Shown in pieces: positions 44,877-53,820 of a stretch of 64,000 nt of DNA. The notes below the pieces were generated by a model that was not told where the DNA came from, searched no databases, and saw only the letters and a program-made list of their open reading frames with translations. Position 1 is the stretch's first letter, and each line of letters starts with the position of its first letter. Source of the DNA: Desulfosediminicola ganghwensis (GTDB taxonomy: Bacteria; Desulfobacterota; Desulfobulbia; Desulfobulbales; Desulfocapsaceae); contig NZ_CP050699.1 in assembly GCF_005116675.2 (NCBI RefSeq), positions 372,001-436,000 of the forward strand, read 5' to 3'. The translations under genes were made by a program, and so were the position numbers.

Positions 44877-46316
44877 ATGAACCAAATGCTGATACTCGAT
44901 GATGACATAGAAGCTTGCGAGACCATAGAGAGCCTGATCACCAGGCAATCCCACAGCTGTGACATGGCCCACAGCCTGAAAGTCGGCTTGAATCTCCTGA
45001 AAACCAAGAGCTATGATGTCGTCTTTTTAGATGTCCATCTTCCAGACGGCAACGGCCTCGACATCCTGCCGGAGATAATGGCCCTGCCCAACCCTCCCGA
45101 GGTGATAATCCTCACGGGCAAAGGTGACCCTGACGGTGCAGAACTCGCCATCAAGGGTGGAGTCTGGGACTATATCCTGAAGCCTTCCAGTGTGCGCGAG
45201 ATTACCCTGACCCTCAACCGGGCCTTGAAATACAGGCAGGAAAAGAATGCCCGCAGCGAGCAACAACAGCTCGATCTCAGCCTGGTGGTTGGCGTCAGCC
45301 CAGGCATCAAGACCTGCGTGCAGCTCACTTCCAAGGCCGCGCGCTCAGACTCCAATGTCCTCATCACCGGTGAAACAGGTACGGGTAAAGAACTTTTTGC
45401 CCGTACTATTCACCAGAACAGCAGGCGCTCAAACCAGAATTTTGTGGTTATCGACTGCGCTTCCCTTACCGAATCGCTGGTTGAATCAACGCTTTTCGGC
45501 CACCGCAAAGGCGCCTTCACCGGTGCCCAGAGTGATCAGCCCGGGCTGGTTAAACTTGCTGATGGCGGTACCCTGTTCCTTGATGAAGTTGGAGAAATGC
45601 CCCTGTCCCTGCAGAAAGTTTTTCTGCGGGTATTGCAAGAACGGCACTTCAGGCCCGTTGGTGCGCCGCAGGAGGACACCTCCAACTTCCGGCTTATTGC
45701 AGCAACAAACAGGGATCTCGACATGATGGTGGAACAGGGGAAGTTCAGGAGCGATCTGCTCTTTAGAATCAACACCATGCACATCCGCCTGCCGCCTCTG
45801 AGAAAACGTACCGAGGATATCAAGCCGCTCATTCTCTCCCGGATGAACACGCTCGAAAAGGAATATGGTCTGACTCCCAAGAGGCTTGGTGATGATTTCC
45901 TCAACACCCTGCTGAACTACAACTGGCCAGGCAATGTACGTGAGCTTTTCAACATCCTGGAACGAGCCATGGTCAACGCTGATGAGGAGAACACTCTCTA
46001 TGGCGTCCACCTCTCCAGGGAACTGCGTATACAGGTTGCCAAAGCCCAGATCAAGCAGATGACCGGCTCTGAAGTCACCAGCGATGAAGCCTACTCTGCC
46101 AACGACGGTGTCCGAAAAATTGGACAAGAGATATTCAAAGATATTTTTGACCGGCCACTACCCCCTCTAAAAGAGTTCAAAGGCATGACTGAAAAGATCT
46201 ACCTGAGCGAAATGATTCGCCAGTGTAACGGTGAAATTACTCCAATTTTAAAGAAATCTGAGCTTTCCCGCTCTCACTTCTACTCCCTTCTGAAAAAGTA
46301 CGGCCTCTCACTGTAG
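44877..46316 (+). CDS. NtrC-family sigma-54-dependent response regulator
   Basis: The 479-residue protein has a receiver domain with Asp52 (VVFLDVHLPDGNG). An AAA+ domain follows, with Walker A (TGETGTGKELFAR), the sigma-54 contact loop GAFTGA, Walker B (GGTLFLDEVGEM) and a R-finger region. A C-terminal Fis-like helix-turn-helix ends in SELSRSHFYSLLKKYGL. It activates sigma-54 promoters after phosphorylation by the adjacent kinase. The similar arrangement near lactate genes in Desulfovibrio makes lutC-lutBA the likely target. Confidence 0.95.
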   Translation: MNQMLILDDDIEACETIESLITRQSHSCDMAHSLKVGLNLLKTKSYDVVFLDVHLPDGNGLDILPEIMALPNPPEVIILTGKGDPDGAELAIKGGVWDYILKPSSVREITLTLNRALKYRQEKNARSEQQQLDLSLVVGVSPGIKTCVQLTSKAARSDSNVLITGETGTGKELFARTIHQNSRRSNQNFVVIDCASLTESLVESTLFGHRKGAFTGAQSDQPGLVKLADGGTLFLDEVGEMPLSLQKVFLRVLQERHFRPVGAPQEDTSNFRLIAATNRDLDMMVEQGKFRSDLLFRINTMHIRLPPLRKRTEDIKPLILSRMNTLEKEYGLTPKRLGDDFLNTLLNYNWPGNVRELFNILERAMVNADEENTLYGVHLSRELRIQVAKAQIKQMTGSEVTSDEAYSANDGVRKIGQEIFKDIFDRPLPPLKEFKGMTEKIYLSEMIRQCNGEITPILKKSELSRSHFYSLLKKYGLSL

Positions 46317-46884
46317 AATCACTCTCCGATCTGCTGAGCTGAACACTACTGATCGTTTTTGGTCTGCTGAACGACATCCTGTCCGATAAATCAGACAGAA
46401 TGTTATTGATCAGACCACCCGCCAGCCAGCCTGTTCTTCTGGTTATTATTTAATTTTCTCACTTTGTTTCGGCATGTTACCCCAACAATAATTTGAGACA
46501 TACCCAAACCTCACTGTTTTTTGCTATCATGATCGTAACAGTTACCGGGTGGAACAGGCCATGATTCACCTGCCGAGCTTCAGCCCAATCCGGCTAAGCC
46601 CTTGCATTACCGTGCCGTGGCCACAATAACGTTTTCATGGTACACTTCCTGCAAAGAATACAGGCTAGTGAAAAACCTGGTTTATAGGTTGTGTTCAGAG
46701 GTGCTTTCGCTTCGGCTTTTCCCCCTGGCCACCCAGGGAAATAACCCCCCGGACCATGACTGCCAGGCAATACCGATACGACAAGAATTTTCGTTCACTC
46801 ATGGTGAAGTGATTCCTGGTCTAACTACCACCACTGGACATACCAGAGTTGGTAAAAGTTAAACACGAACAATGGAGTAGGTTC
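46317..46884. other. Intergenic region with hairpin and sigma-54 promoter
   Basis: About 570 bp separate the regulator gene from lutC. The region holds a long imperfect hairpin (46361-46416, outer arms GGTCTG/CAGACC, inner pairing CTGTC/GACAG) and a -24/-12 promoter candidate. No gene is credible here. Confidence 0.55.
46638..46653 (+). promoter_or_regulatory. Sigma-54 (-24/-12) promoter candidate for lutC-lutBA
   Basis: TGGTACACTTCCTGCA keeps the invariant GG and GC with exactly 10 bp between them and matches most of the consensus TGGCACG-N4-TTGCA. It lies about 230 bp before lutC and right after a gene for a sigma-54 activator. Confidence 0.6.
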
Positions 46885-47448
46885 ATGCCCACAAACGTTC
46901 AACTCTCCCGCTTCATGGAAGCCGCCCGCAGGGTAGGTGCTGAAGTAACACAACTGGAAGGCCTTCAGAATGTTGCCGACTATGTTGCAGCAAACTCCAC
47001 CGGCAAAGCCCTCGTTCCTGATACTGCCCTCGCGGCAAAGTACAGCCTTGGCAGTCTGTTAAAAGAGACTGGCGTCGATGTCCATGAAGGTAGTTTCCGC
47101 AATGCAGGCAATTTCCCGGGTGCAGGTGTTACCTTCAGTAATTTTGCCATGGCGGATACCGGTACCGTGGTTCTGGAAAGCACGATGGAGGATATTCGTC
47201 TTGCAACCACGCTGCCTGAAAAACACTTTGTCATAGTCGATCCGGAGACCGTGCTGGAGGACAACCTCGCAGCTGTCGCACCCATGACCCAGATGCACAA
47301 GGGCAACGAGCCCAGATTTATGGCCTATGTCACTGGTCCCAGCCGTACTGCCGATATTGAGCGCGTGCTGACCATTGGTTGCCACGGTCCAAGAGAACTT
47401 CACATTCTGGTGGTTGAAGGAATTTCCAGCGACCTCATGGAAATCTAA
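46885..47448 (+). CDS. LUD-domain protein, lactate utilisation (LutC/LldG-like)
   Basis: From the ATG at 46885, preceded by GGAG, the protein is 187 residues and consists of one LUD domain. Typical blocks are GVDVHEGSFRNAGNFPGAGVTFSNFAMADTGTVVLES and a C-terminal TADIERVLTIGCHGPRELHILVVEG. LutC/LldG is one subunit of the three-part NAD-independent L-lactate dehydrogenase complex. The fused LutBA gene follows after 36 bp, completing the complex. Confidence 0.9.
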   Translation: MPTNVQLSRFMEAARRVGAEVTQLEGLQNVADYVAANSTGKALVPDTALAAKYSLGSLLKETGVDVHEGSFRNAGNFPGAGVTFSNFAMADTGTVVLESTMEDIRLATTLPEKHFVIVDPETVLEDNLAAVAPMTQMHKGNEPRFMAYVTGPSRTADIERVLTIGCHGPRELHILVVEGISSDLMEI

Positions 47449-47484
47449 GAGATATAACTTTCGATTGTAACAGGGAGAGCTGAC

Positions 47485-49656
47485 ATGGCCACCAATCCAT
47501 CATATAAAAAGAGCGTCGACGACGCGATCAACAACCCGAAACTGAGCAAAGCCCTTCATCTCTTTGGAGACGCCTACCTTATCGCTCGCGAGAATGCCTA
47601 CCGGGGCCTCGATTTCGATAGTATGCGCAAGGAGCTGGCTGAGATTAAAGATGACGTACGTGTACGTCGTAAAGAGCTGCTCGAAGAATTTATCAAGAAT
47701 GCAGAAGCTGCTGGCTCCAAAGTATTTATCGCCAAGGATGTAAAAGAGGCCAACGATTACGTGGTCAACCTGGCGAAGAAGAAAGGTGCCAAGCTTGTCG
47801 CCAAATCCAAGTCGATGGTCAGTGAGGAATCTCATCTGAACAAAGCCCTCGAAGCCGCAGGTATCCGTGCCTCCGAGACCGATCTCGGTGAGTGGATCGT
47901 GCAACTTGCCGGGCAGCGCCCCAGCCATATGGTTATGCCCGCTATCCATCTGTTCAAGGAAGATGTGGCACAGCTTTTTGGTAAGGAGGTCGGCCAGAAG
48001 CTGGACCCTGAAATCAAAACCCTGGTAGATGTCGCCCGTAAGCGTCTGCGCCAGGAGTACTTCGATGCCGACATCGGCCTCACCGGAGCCAATTTCCTGG
48101 TGGCCAACACCGGTGGAATCGGCCTGGTAACCAACGAGGGCAACGCCCGTCTTTGCGCTACCATGCCGGACACCCACGTCGTTTTTGCCGGTATCCACAA
48201 GCTGGTCCGCAATATGGAAGACGCCATCAAGGCCACCCGCCTGCTGCCCCGTAATGCCACCGGCCAGCTGCTGACTTCCTACGTTACCTGGATCCGCGGC
48301 ACCGTACCAAGCGACGACAAGACCAAAGAGCAGCATATCGTTCTGATCGACGGTGGTCGTGAGAAGCTCTACGAGTCAAAAGCATGTCAGGACGCCCTGC
48401 GCTGTATTCAGTGTGGTGCCTGCGCCAACGTCTGCCCTGTCTACCAGACCGTGGGCGGCCATGTGTTCGGCTCCATTTACATCTCAGCCATCGGCATCAT
48501 CCTCACCGCATTCTACGAAGGTCTGGATAAAGCCAAGGAAATCACCCGAGCCTGTATCGGTTGTCGCTCCTGTACCGCCGTTTGTCCGTCAAATATCGAC
48601 CTTGAAGAGATCATCCTCCACCTGCGTAACGAGGTGACCAGTGAGTACGGCATGGGATTGATCAAGAACGTGGCTTTCAAGGCAGTAATGAAAAACCGTG
48701 GTCTGTTCCACTCCATGGTTCGTGCCGCCTCCAAACTGCAACGCCCGGTCACCCAAAAGGGTCGTGACAACTCCGAGAAGCGGGTAATCCGCCATCTTCC
48801 GATGCATTTCATGGATCGTGATTTCACCGAATGGCGTGACCTACCTTCCGTGGCCGAAACCTCTTTCCGTGATATGTTCAAGGATATCAAGCAGGATGTC
48901 ACCAACCCTAAATACAAGGTTGGGTTCTTCGTCGGTTGCGGCGCGGACTTTGTCTATCCTGAAGTGGGGACCAGCCTGATCAAGGTGTTAAACGCCCTGG
49001 ATGTGGAAGTTGTCTTCCCCCAACAACAGAACTGTTGCGGTATCCCGGCGCTCTACTCCGGTGACACCGGTACCGGTGTCGAGCTGGCAAAACAAAACGT
49101 TGAGGCTTTTTCCGAACATAACCTGGATTACGTTCTCTCCATCTGCCCGACCTGTACCATGGGTGTCAAGCGCGACTTCTGCGAGCGTCTGGCCGATGAT
49201 CCTGCATGGTCAGCCAAGGCGGAAGCACTTGCGGCCAAAACCTTGGATGCATCAGCTTTTCTTGAAAACGTGCTTGGTGCCTCTGAAAAGCTCGGCGAAA
49301 TGAGCCAGCTTGGCGAGATCACCTACCATGACTCCTGCCACTTGAAGCGCGGTAACAACGTGTACAAAGAACCACGTGCCCTGCTCTCCGCTTCCGGTTT
49401 TGAGATCAAGGAGATGAAGAACAGCGATCGTTGTTGCGGTTTCGGCGGCACCTACTCGTTCCTGAGTCACCCGCAGATCTCCAAACAGATCACCAAGGAC
49501 AAGATCGAGGCAATCAAGGATGCCAACGTCAAGACCGTTGCCATGGATTGCCCGGGCTGTATGATCATGCTCAAAGGTGCCATGGGTAAGGCCAACCCCA
49601 ATATCCGCTGTGTGCACACCGTGGAGTTGATGGCCGAGGCTCTCGCCAAAAAGTAA
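47485..49656 (+). CDS. Fused LutB-LutA iron-sulfur lactate oxidation protein
   Basis: The 723-residue protein joins two normally separate subunits. Residues ~1-300 form a LUD domain (GLTGANFLVANTGGIGLVTN). Two 4Fe-4S motifs follow (CIQCGACANVCP and CIGCRSCTAVCP). The C-terminal ~270 residues carry two CCG (cysteine-rich) domains: CGADFVYPEVG with QNCCGIP, and YHDSCHLKRG with DRCCGFGG plus DCPGC. The fusion equals LutB plus LutA. It oxidises lactate to pyruvate and probably passes electrons to menaquinone at the membrane. A similar fused protein is known in Desulfovibrio lactate loci. GGGAG precedes the ATG. Confidence 0.93.
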   Translation: MATNPSYKKSVDDAINNPKLSKALHLFGDAYLIARENAYRGLDFDSMRKELAEIKDDVRVRRKELLEEFIKNAEAAGSKVFIAKDVKEANDYVVNLAKKKGAKLVAKSKSMVSEESHLNKALEAAGIRASETDLGEWIVQLAGQRPSHMVMPAIHLFKEDVAQLFGKEVGQKLDPEIKTLVDVARKRLRQEYFDADIGLTGANFLVANTGGIGLVTNEGNARLCATMPDTHVVFAGIHKLVRNMEDAIKATRLLPRNATGQLLTSYVTWIRGTVPSDDKTKEQHIVLIDGGREKLYESKACQDALRCIQCGACANVCPVYQTVGGHVFGSIYISAIGIILTAFYEGLDKAKEITRACIGCRSCTAVCPSNIDLEEIILHLRNEVTSEYGMGLIKNVAFKAVMKNRGLFHSMVRAASKLQRPVTQKGRDNSEKRVIRHLPMHFMDRDFTEWRDLPSVAETSFRDMFKDIKQDVTNPKYKVGFFVGCGADFVYPEVGTSLIKVLNALDVEVVFPQQQNCCGIPALYSGDTGTGVELAKQNVEAFSEHNLDYVLSICPTCTMGVKRDFCERLADDPAWSAKAEALAAKTLDASAFLENVLGASEKLGEMSQLGEITYHDSCHLKRGNNVYKEPRALLSASGFEIKEMKNSDRCCGFGGTYSFLSHPQISKQITKDKIEAIKDANVKTVAMDCPGCMIMLKGAMGKANPNIRCVHTVELMAEALAKK

Positions 49657-49669
49657 CACTCGTAAAAAA

Positions 49670-49700
49670 GTACCCGGCGGGATCCATTCCTGCCGGGTAC
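49670..49700. terminator. Hairpin after lutBA
   Basis: GTACCCGGC (49670-49678) and GCCGGGTAC (49692-49700) pair, extended inward by GGA/TCC. Six A precede the stem, so termination would be strongest on the minus strand. On the plus strand it may stabilise the lut message or attenuate the next gene. Confidence 0.6.
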
Positions 49701-49747
49701 ATTCATATTGTGACAATCATTCGAAAAAAATGTCAGGAGGCAACCAG

Positions 49748-49960
49748 ATGAGCGACAGACTGCCCAAAGTAGATAATCTCTGCACCAACCCGGAGAATCA
49801 TAAAGCACACATGTGCGAGCTGAAGTATGCAGAAAGGCACGACGAAATCGACCGACTCAGTAAAGACCCTAAATTTGTCTGCGGCAACTGCGGCACCATG
49901 GCCAACGAGCTGGGAGCCCTCTGCGCACCCGGCCCCATCGAAGGTTCTGAAGAAAAATAG
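49748..49960 (+). CDS. Small cysteine-rich protein (putative zinc ribbon)
   Basis: The 70-residue protein starts at 49748, with AGGAGG 7 bp upstream. It carries five cysteines: Cys-Thr near the N-terminus, HMCELK, the pair CGNC, and CAPG near the end. Together with His residues they could bind one metal ion. There is no membrane segment. It follows lutBA in the same direction after a hairpin. I do not recognise a named family; a role with lactate oxidation is only suggested by position. Confidence 0.75.
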   Translation: MSDRLPKVDNLCTNPENHKAHMCELKYAERHDEIDRLSKDPKFVCGNCGTMANELGALCAPGPIEGSEEK

Positions 49961-50014
49961 CAAAACCGCGTATGAGATGCATATCGGCACTGTCGCCGAT
50001 ATGCTAACACGTCC

Positions 50015-51274
50015 CTACCCTTTCTCCTTTCCTGTTGAACTGCCTGGTAATCCGGCTGAAAAAGCTCCCGCCAGAGCTACGCAAAAAGCTGCGGCCAGAA
50101 AAGCAGGCTGAAAGCTTCCCCACTTCTCCGCAAGACCTCCCGCCAGGGCTGGTCCGGCAATCTGCCCGATTCCAAAAATAAAGGTAACAAAACCAAACGC
50201 AGCTGCCGCCCCCTCTGCACCCACATAATCCCCCACCAGCGCCGCCATTATAGACGGCACGCTCCAGGCCACAATGGCATAACACACCAGTGATGCATAA
50301 ATCGCTACGGGGGGCAATGAAAATCCAACTAACAGATAGGCACAAGCCTGCAGGCCGAACACCACCATTAAGGCTGATTTCCTACCATATCTATCTGAAA
50401 AATATCCAAATAACGGTCCTGAACCCAGGCTGAACAAACCGGCTAAGGCCCAGAGCTGGCCAGCTCCGTACTCACTATAGCCGCGCTCTTCAACCAGAAA
50501 AGTCACCATGAAAGTGACGTAAATAACGTAGGTGAAGCCAAAGAGGAAATAGAGCAGTCCGCAATGGAGAATAGCCTTTTTTCTATGCAGTGGCTGCCCG
50601 GAGGCCGCCCTCTCAACTCGGTAGTTCTGGTGCTTTCTCGAATTTTTGGCAGAATCCAGCCAGGTGCTTCGTTTTTCAGCCGGACTGTTACGTATCAGCA
50701 AAAGGGCAACTACAGCGATAACCACCACGACCCATCCCAGCACCAGCCAACTCGATCGCCAACCGAAGGCCATCTCGTTGAGCAGTGGAACCAGCTGACC
50801 TGAAAAGACCAGCCCCAGACCGTTGCCCATTACACAAATTCCCGCTGCCCGGCCTCGCATCCCGGGTTCAAACCAGGTTGATATCAAGGCCATTATCGGC
50901 ACATTAGCCAGTGCTGTACCCACCCCGGTACAGCAATAGAGCAGCACAATGCCAATGTAGGAGTCAAGGCAGCTTATTAACGCCATGGACAAGCCTACCA
51001 GCAACAGCGCCAGGAATATAAGTACCCGCGCGCCCAACAGACGGTTCAACCTGCCACAAACCAGTACAGCCGCCAGATAACCGCAGAAGTTCAGGGTAGA
51101 CACCACCCCCATCTGGGAATAGCTCATCCCCACCCCTTCGGCCATAGCGGGCAACATCATTCCCAAAGAAAACCGTCCAAGCCCGAGTGCCGCAAATAAC
51201 CCAAGCACTCCGGCCAACACAATCACCCAGCGATAAAAGCCACTGTTGTCATAATTGTCCAGCAAAGTATGCAT
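50015..51274 (-). CDS. MFS transporter (YbfB/OFA-like)
   Basis: Twelve membrane helices are visible in about 419 residues from the ATG at 51274, which is preceded by GAGGGTGGGG; an in-frame ATG at 51322 is less likely. The start of helix 1 (WVIVLAGVLGLFAALGLGRFSLGMMLPAM) and the loop GYFSDRYGRKSALMVV between helices 8 and 9 are major-facilitator features. The YbfB-like subgroup is named for the first motif. The substrate is unknown, but a carboxylate is plausible given the lactate genes on the other side. Confidence 0.85.
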   Translation of the reverse strand: MHTLLDNYDNSGFYRWVIVLAGVLGLFAALGLGRFSLGMMLPAMAEGVGMSYSQMGVVSTLNFCGYLAAVLVCGRLNRLLGARVLIFLALLLVGLSMALISCLDSYIGIVLLYCCTGVGTALANVPIMALISTWFEPGMRGRAAGICVMGNGLGLVFSGQLVPLLNEMAFGWRSSWLVLGWVVVVIAVVALLLIRNSPAEKRSTWLDSAKNSRKHQNYRVERAASGQPLHRKKAILHCGLLYFLFGFTYVIYVTFMVTFLVEERGYSEYGAGQLWALAGLFSLGSGPLFGYFSDRYGRKSALMVVFGLQACAYLLVGFSLPPVAIYASLVCYAIVAWSVPSIMAALVGDYVGAEGAAAAFGFVTFIFGIGQIAGPALAGGLAEKWGSFQPAFLAAAFCVALAGAFSAGLPGSSTGKEKG

Positions 51275-51563
51275 CCCCACCCTCTCTTTTTCAGCCCCGG
51301 ATCTCCGCCTCAGATAAACCATTAAAACGTAGTTGTTTCAATATATTATAATCACAAGCATAGACTTCCTTTGGTGTTTTACGCTCATAGAGGGTAAAGT
51401 GACCGCCAGCAAAAGCCCTGCTGATGGCAGACTTCATCGATTCGGCAAACAACGTAAAGATTGCCACTGGCAAAAAAATAATCTGGTCTGACGGCTCATC
51501 CCTTTATGCCGGTTCACTCAGCACGACCTGCGACTTTAACGAAGAAACGGTTACGAATATCAT

Positions 51564-52523
51564 ATGATCAGCAACCTTACACTTTTTGCAGGGGAGATCT
51601 CCGCTCTCACAGCCGCCCTGCTCTGGGCCGTTGCCAGTATCTACTATGCTGATATCGGCCAGCGGATTGGTGCCCTGAATCTCAACCTACTGAAAGGAAT
51701 TGCCGCAATTTTACTGATGTCACTGACACTGTTGGCGGGAAGCTTGTTCGAGATTTCCAGCATCAGCTTCGAAACCGTCCGGGCCATCTCCACAAAAGGC
51801 TGGCTGCTACTGTTTGTCAGCGGGCTGATAGGTATTGCCATCGGCGATACAGCCTACTTCGCCTGCCTGAAGCGTGTCGGCCCGCAAAAGGGCCTGATGC
51901 TCGAATCGACCTCTCCCCTCATTGCCGCAGTGCTGGCTCTGCTGCTCTATGCCGAATATCTCTCACTGCTTTCCTGGAGTGGTATCACTGTTACCACCCT
52001 TGGAGTAGTCCTGGTAGTCAGGTACTCCATCGGGTCCAGTCAATACCACACCAGCCTGACTGGCGTTCTCTTCGGTCTATTGGCCGCGACCGGCCAGGCT
52101 GGGGGAATTGTTCTGTCTCGAATGGCTCTGGATGGGCAGAATATCGAGCCATTGGCAGGAGGACTCATCCGGCTAAGCGCGGGTGTGCTATTCCTGACAT
52201 GCTGGTTCTGGTTACTAAAATCGATAGGAGCAGGGAGAAATACAAGCGGCAACACCATGTCTTTATGTCAGGCGATCCATGCACTACGCGATAGAGGGGT
52301 GTTCATTAATCTTGTTATAGCTGTATTTATTGGAACGTACCTGGCGATCTGGCTCCAGCAGCTGGCGGTAAAATTCACCAACGCCGGCAGCGCCCAGGCC
52401 CTGCTTGGAACCTGTCCGCTTTTTGGCATCCTGATCGCGGTGAAGCAGGGATACTGCCAGCCCAAAGCTGTATGGTTCGGGCTGGCGCTTGGGATCTTCG
52501 GTATTTTATTGCTGTTTCAGTAA
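51564..52523 (+). CDS. EamA/DMT-family transporter
   Basis: The 319-residue protein has about ten hydrophobic helices in two EamA repeats. The first repeat opens AGEISALTAALLWAVASIYY, and each half ends with the typical Pro/Gly-rich helix (GPQKGLMLESTSPLIAAVLALLLYAEYLS; GSAQALLGTCPLFGILIAV). DMT transporters export amino acids, nucleosides or other metabolites. It is divergent from the MFS gene; the 290-bp gap between them shows no convincing gene. Confidence 0.85.
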   Translation: MISNLTLFAGEISALTAALLWAVASIYYADIGQRIGALNLNLLKGIAAILLMSLTLLAGSLFEISSISFETVRAISTKGWLLLFVSGLIGIAIGDTAYFACLKRVGPQKGLMLESTSPLIAAVLALLLYAEYLSLLSWSGITVTTLGVVLVVRYSIGSSQYHTSLTGVLFGLLAATGQAGGIVLSRMALDGQNIEPLAGGLIRLSAGVLFLTCWFWLLKSIGAGRNTSGNTMSLCQAIHALRDRGVFINLVIAVFIGTYLAIWLQQLAVKFTNAGSAQALLGTCPLFGILIAVKQGYCQPKAVWFGLALGIFGILLLFQ

Positions 52524-52566
52524 TTTTCAGCGCACTGCAAGCGATAGCGACACCATTGCTGCTGAA

Positions 52567-53309
52567 CTACTTCGTATGAACCGTTGCCTCGCCGAGAGCC
52601 TGCAGAAATCTTTGCCACGACTTTCTGTCGGCATCCTCGTTATACCTTTCTGAGCCAAAAACGGTAAAGGCGTGGGGAGCTCCGGAATAGCTGGTCATCT
52701 CATGTGAAACCCCTGCCTTCTCGAGTTCTTCAGCGAGATCGGCAAAGTCCTGCATGGTTATGGCACTATCGGCGGTACCATGAAAGATCAGAATTTCACC
52801 TTTTGCCTGGCTGTAATCCTGACCATCAGGGGTACTTAATCCACCGTGGAAGCTGACAAAGAGCTTCATGTCAGCGCCTGAACGGACAAGTTCAAGCACC
52901 GCCGCACCACCGAAACAGTAGCCCATGGCCACTCCGTTATGAACCATTGCCCCAAGAGACCCTGCAGTCTCTATCGCCCCGTTCATTAAAGAACGCATTT
53001 TTTGCCGGTCCTTGTACAGCTCACCTGTATGCTGGCGTTTATCGCTTACCTCAGTGGGCCGTACCCCGCCCCGAAGAGATCCGCAGCAAACACCGTGTAC
53101 CCCTCATCAGCCAGCATTTCAGCCCGTTTGATCTCATACTCTGTAAGTCCATCCCAATCATGAACAAGCAGGATAAAGGGGCTGTTTTCGCCAGCGCTGA
53201 CGAAATATCCCTCATAGGGCTTACCATCCACCGTGTATTCAATTGTCCGGCCCTGCCCGAATACTGACGCCGGAAATACCAACAGCAACAGGAAAATCAA
53301 TGTTTTCAT
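52567..53309 (-). pseudogene. Dienelactone hydrolase-family protein, single frameshift
   Basis: Two open segments form one alpha/beta hydrolase. The first (53309-53046) has a signal peptide (LIFLLLLVFPASVFG) and SPFILLVHDWDGLTEY, ending ADLFGAG. The second frame continues with VRPTEVSDKRQHTGEL and holds the nucleophile elbow MGYCFGGAAVLELVRSG (Cys nucleophile) and the catalytic Asp and His (FHGTADSAITM; SGAPHAFTVFG). The frame switch lies at the run of four C at 53064-53067; one missing base explains it. It is either a recent mutation or a sequencing error in a homopolymer. The intact gene would encode a periplasmic hydrolase of unknown substrate. Confidence 0.85.
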
Positions 53310-53820
53310 CTTATTCTCCTTTAAGACGATTTACTTGTATACATCCAGAGCATTACATTTCTTGAGAAATCGTGCTGAACACGTTACCGCTAGTGCAAAT
53401 ATGAATTACCCTTTCGATAACCAATCGCAGGGAGAGAAAGGAGTACCCTAAAAGGCTCCTTCCGCTATCCTTCCGGCAAGGGCTGCCTCCCCCCTGCACC
53501 ATGCAGTATATGAAAAACCTGATTCTTAAAAAAAAATAATATTGAACCTCTACAAATCAACGTTCACCGATGCCTGAAACTGGGAAATAATATCGCAAAG
53601 ACAATGCACATTGCTTAATTATGCTTTAGATTGTCTCACCGCGTTGAGGAGATCATGTTTTTTGCAGGAAAAGAGTCCTGAGTTAGAGTATGCTCATCCT
53701 TTTGTATGAATCTACAATTGTTATTTTTATTATGTTGATCATCCCCACCCGGAGCAGTGATAAAAATGCTGCCATCTCAAAAATTACCCACTAATTTATC
53801 GATAATTCAAGAGAACCACT
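53310..53820. other. Intergenic region upstream of the molybdenum hydroxylase operon
   Basis: About 510 bp without a credible gene. It must carry the promoter of the 53821-60356 operon. I found no regulator gene and no clear sigma-54 or sigma-70 site. Confidence 0.4.

Noticed and set aside
51291-51473. 60-codon minus-strand frame directly upstream of the MFS gene
   Set aside because: It overlaps the alternative MFS start, has no recognisable motif and lacks a convincing ribosome-binding site. It might be a real short gene, but evidence is insufficient.
53640-53690. Possible 9-codon leader peptide behind GAGGAG upstream of the hydroxylase operon
   Set aside because: It is very short, carries no attenuator hairpin and no amino-acid run, and is probably chance.
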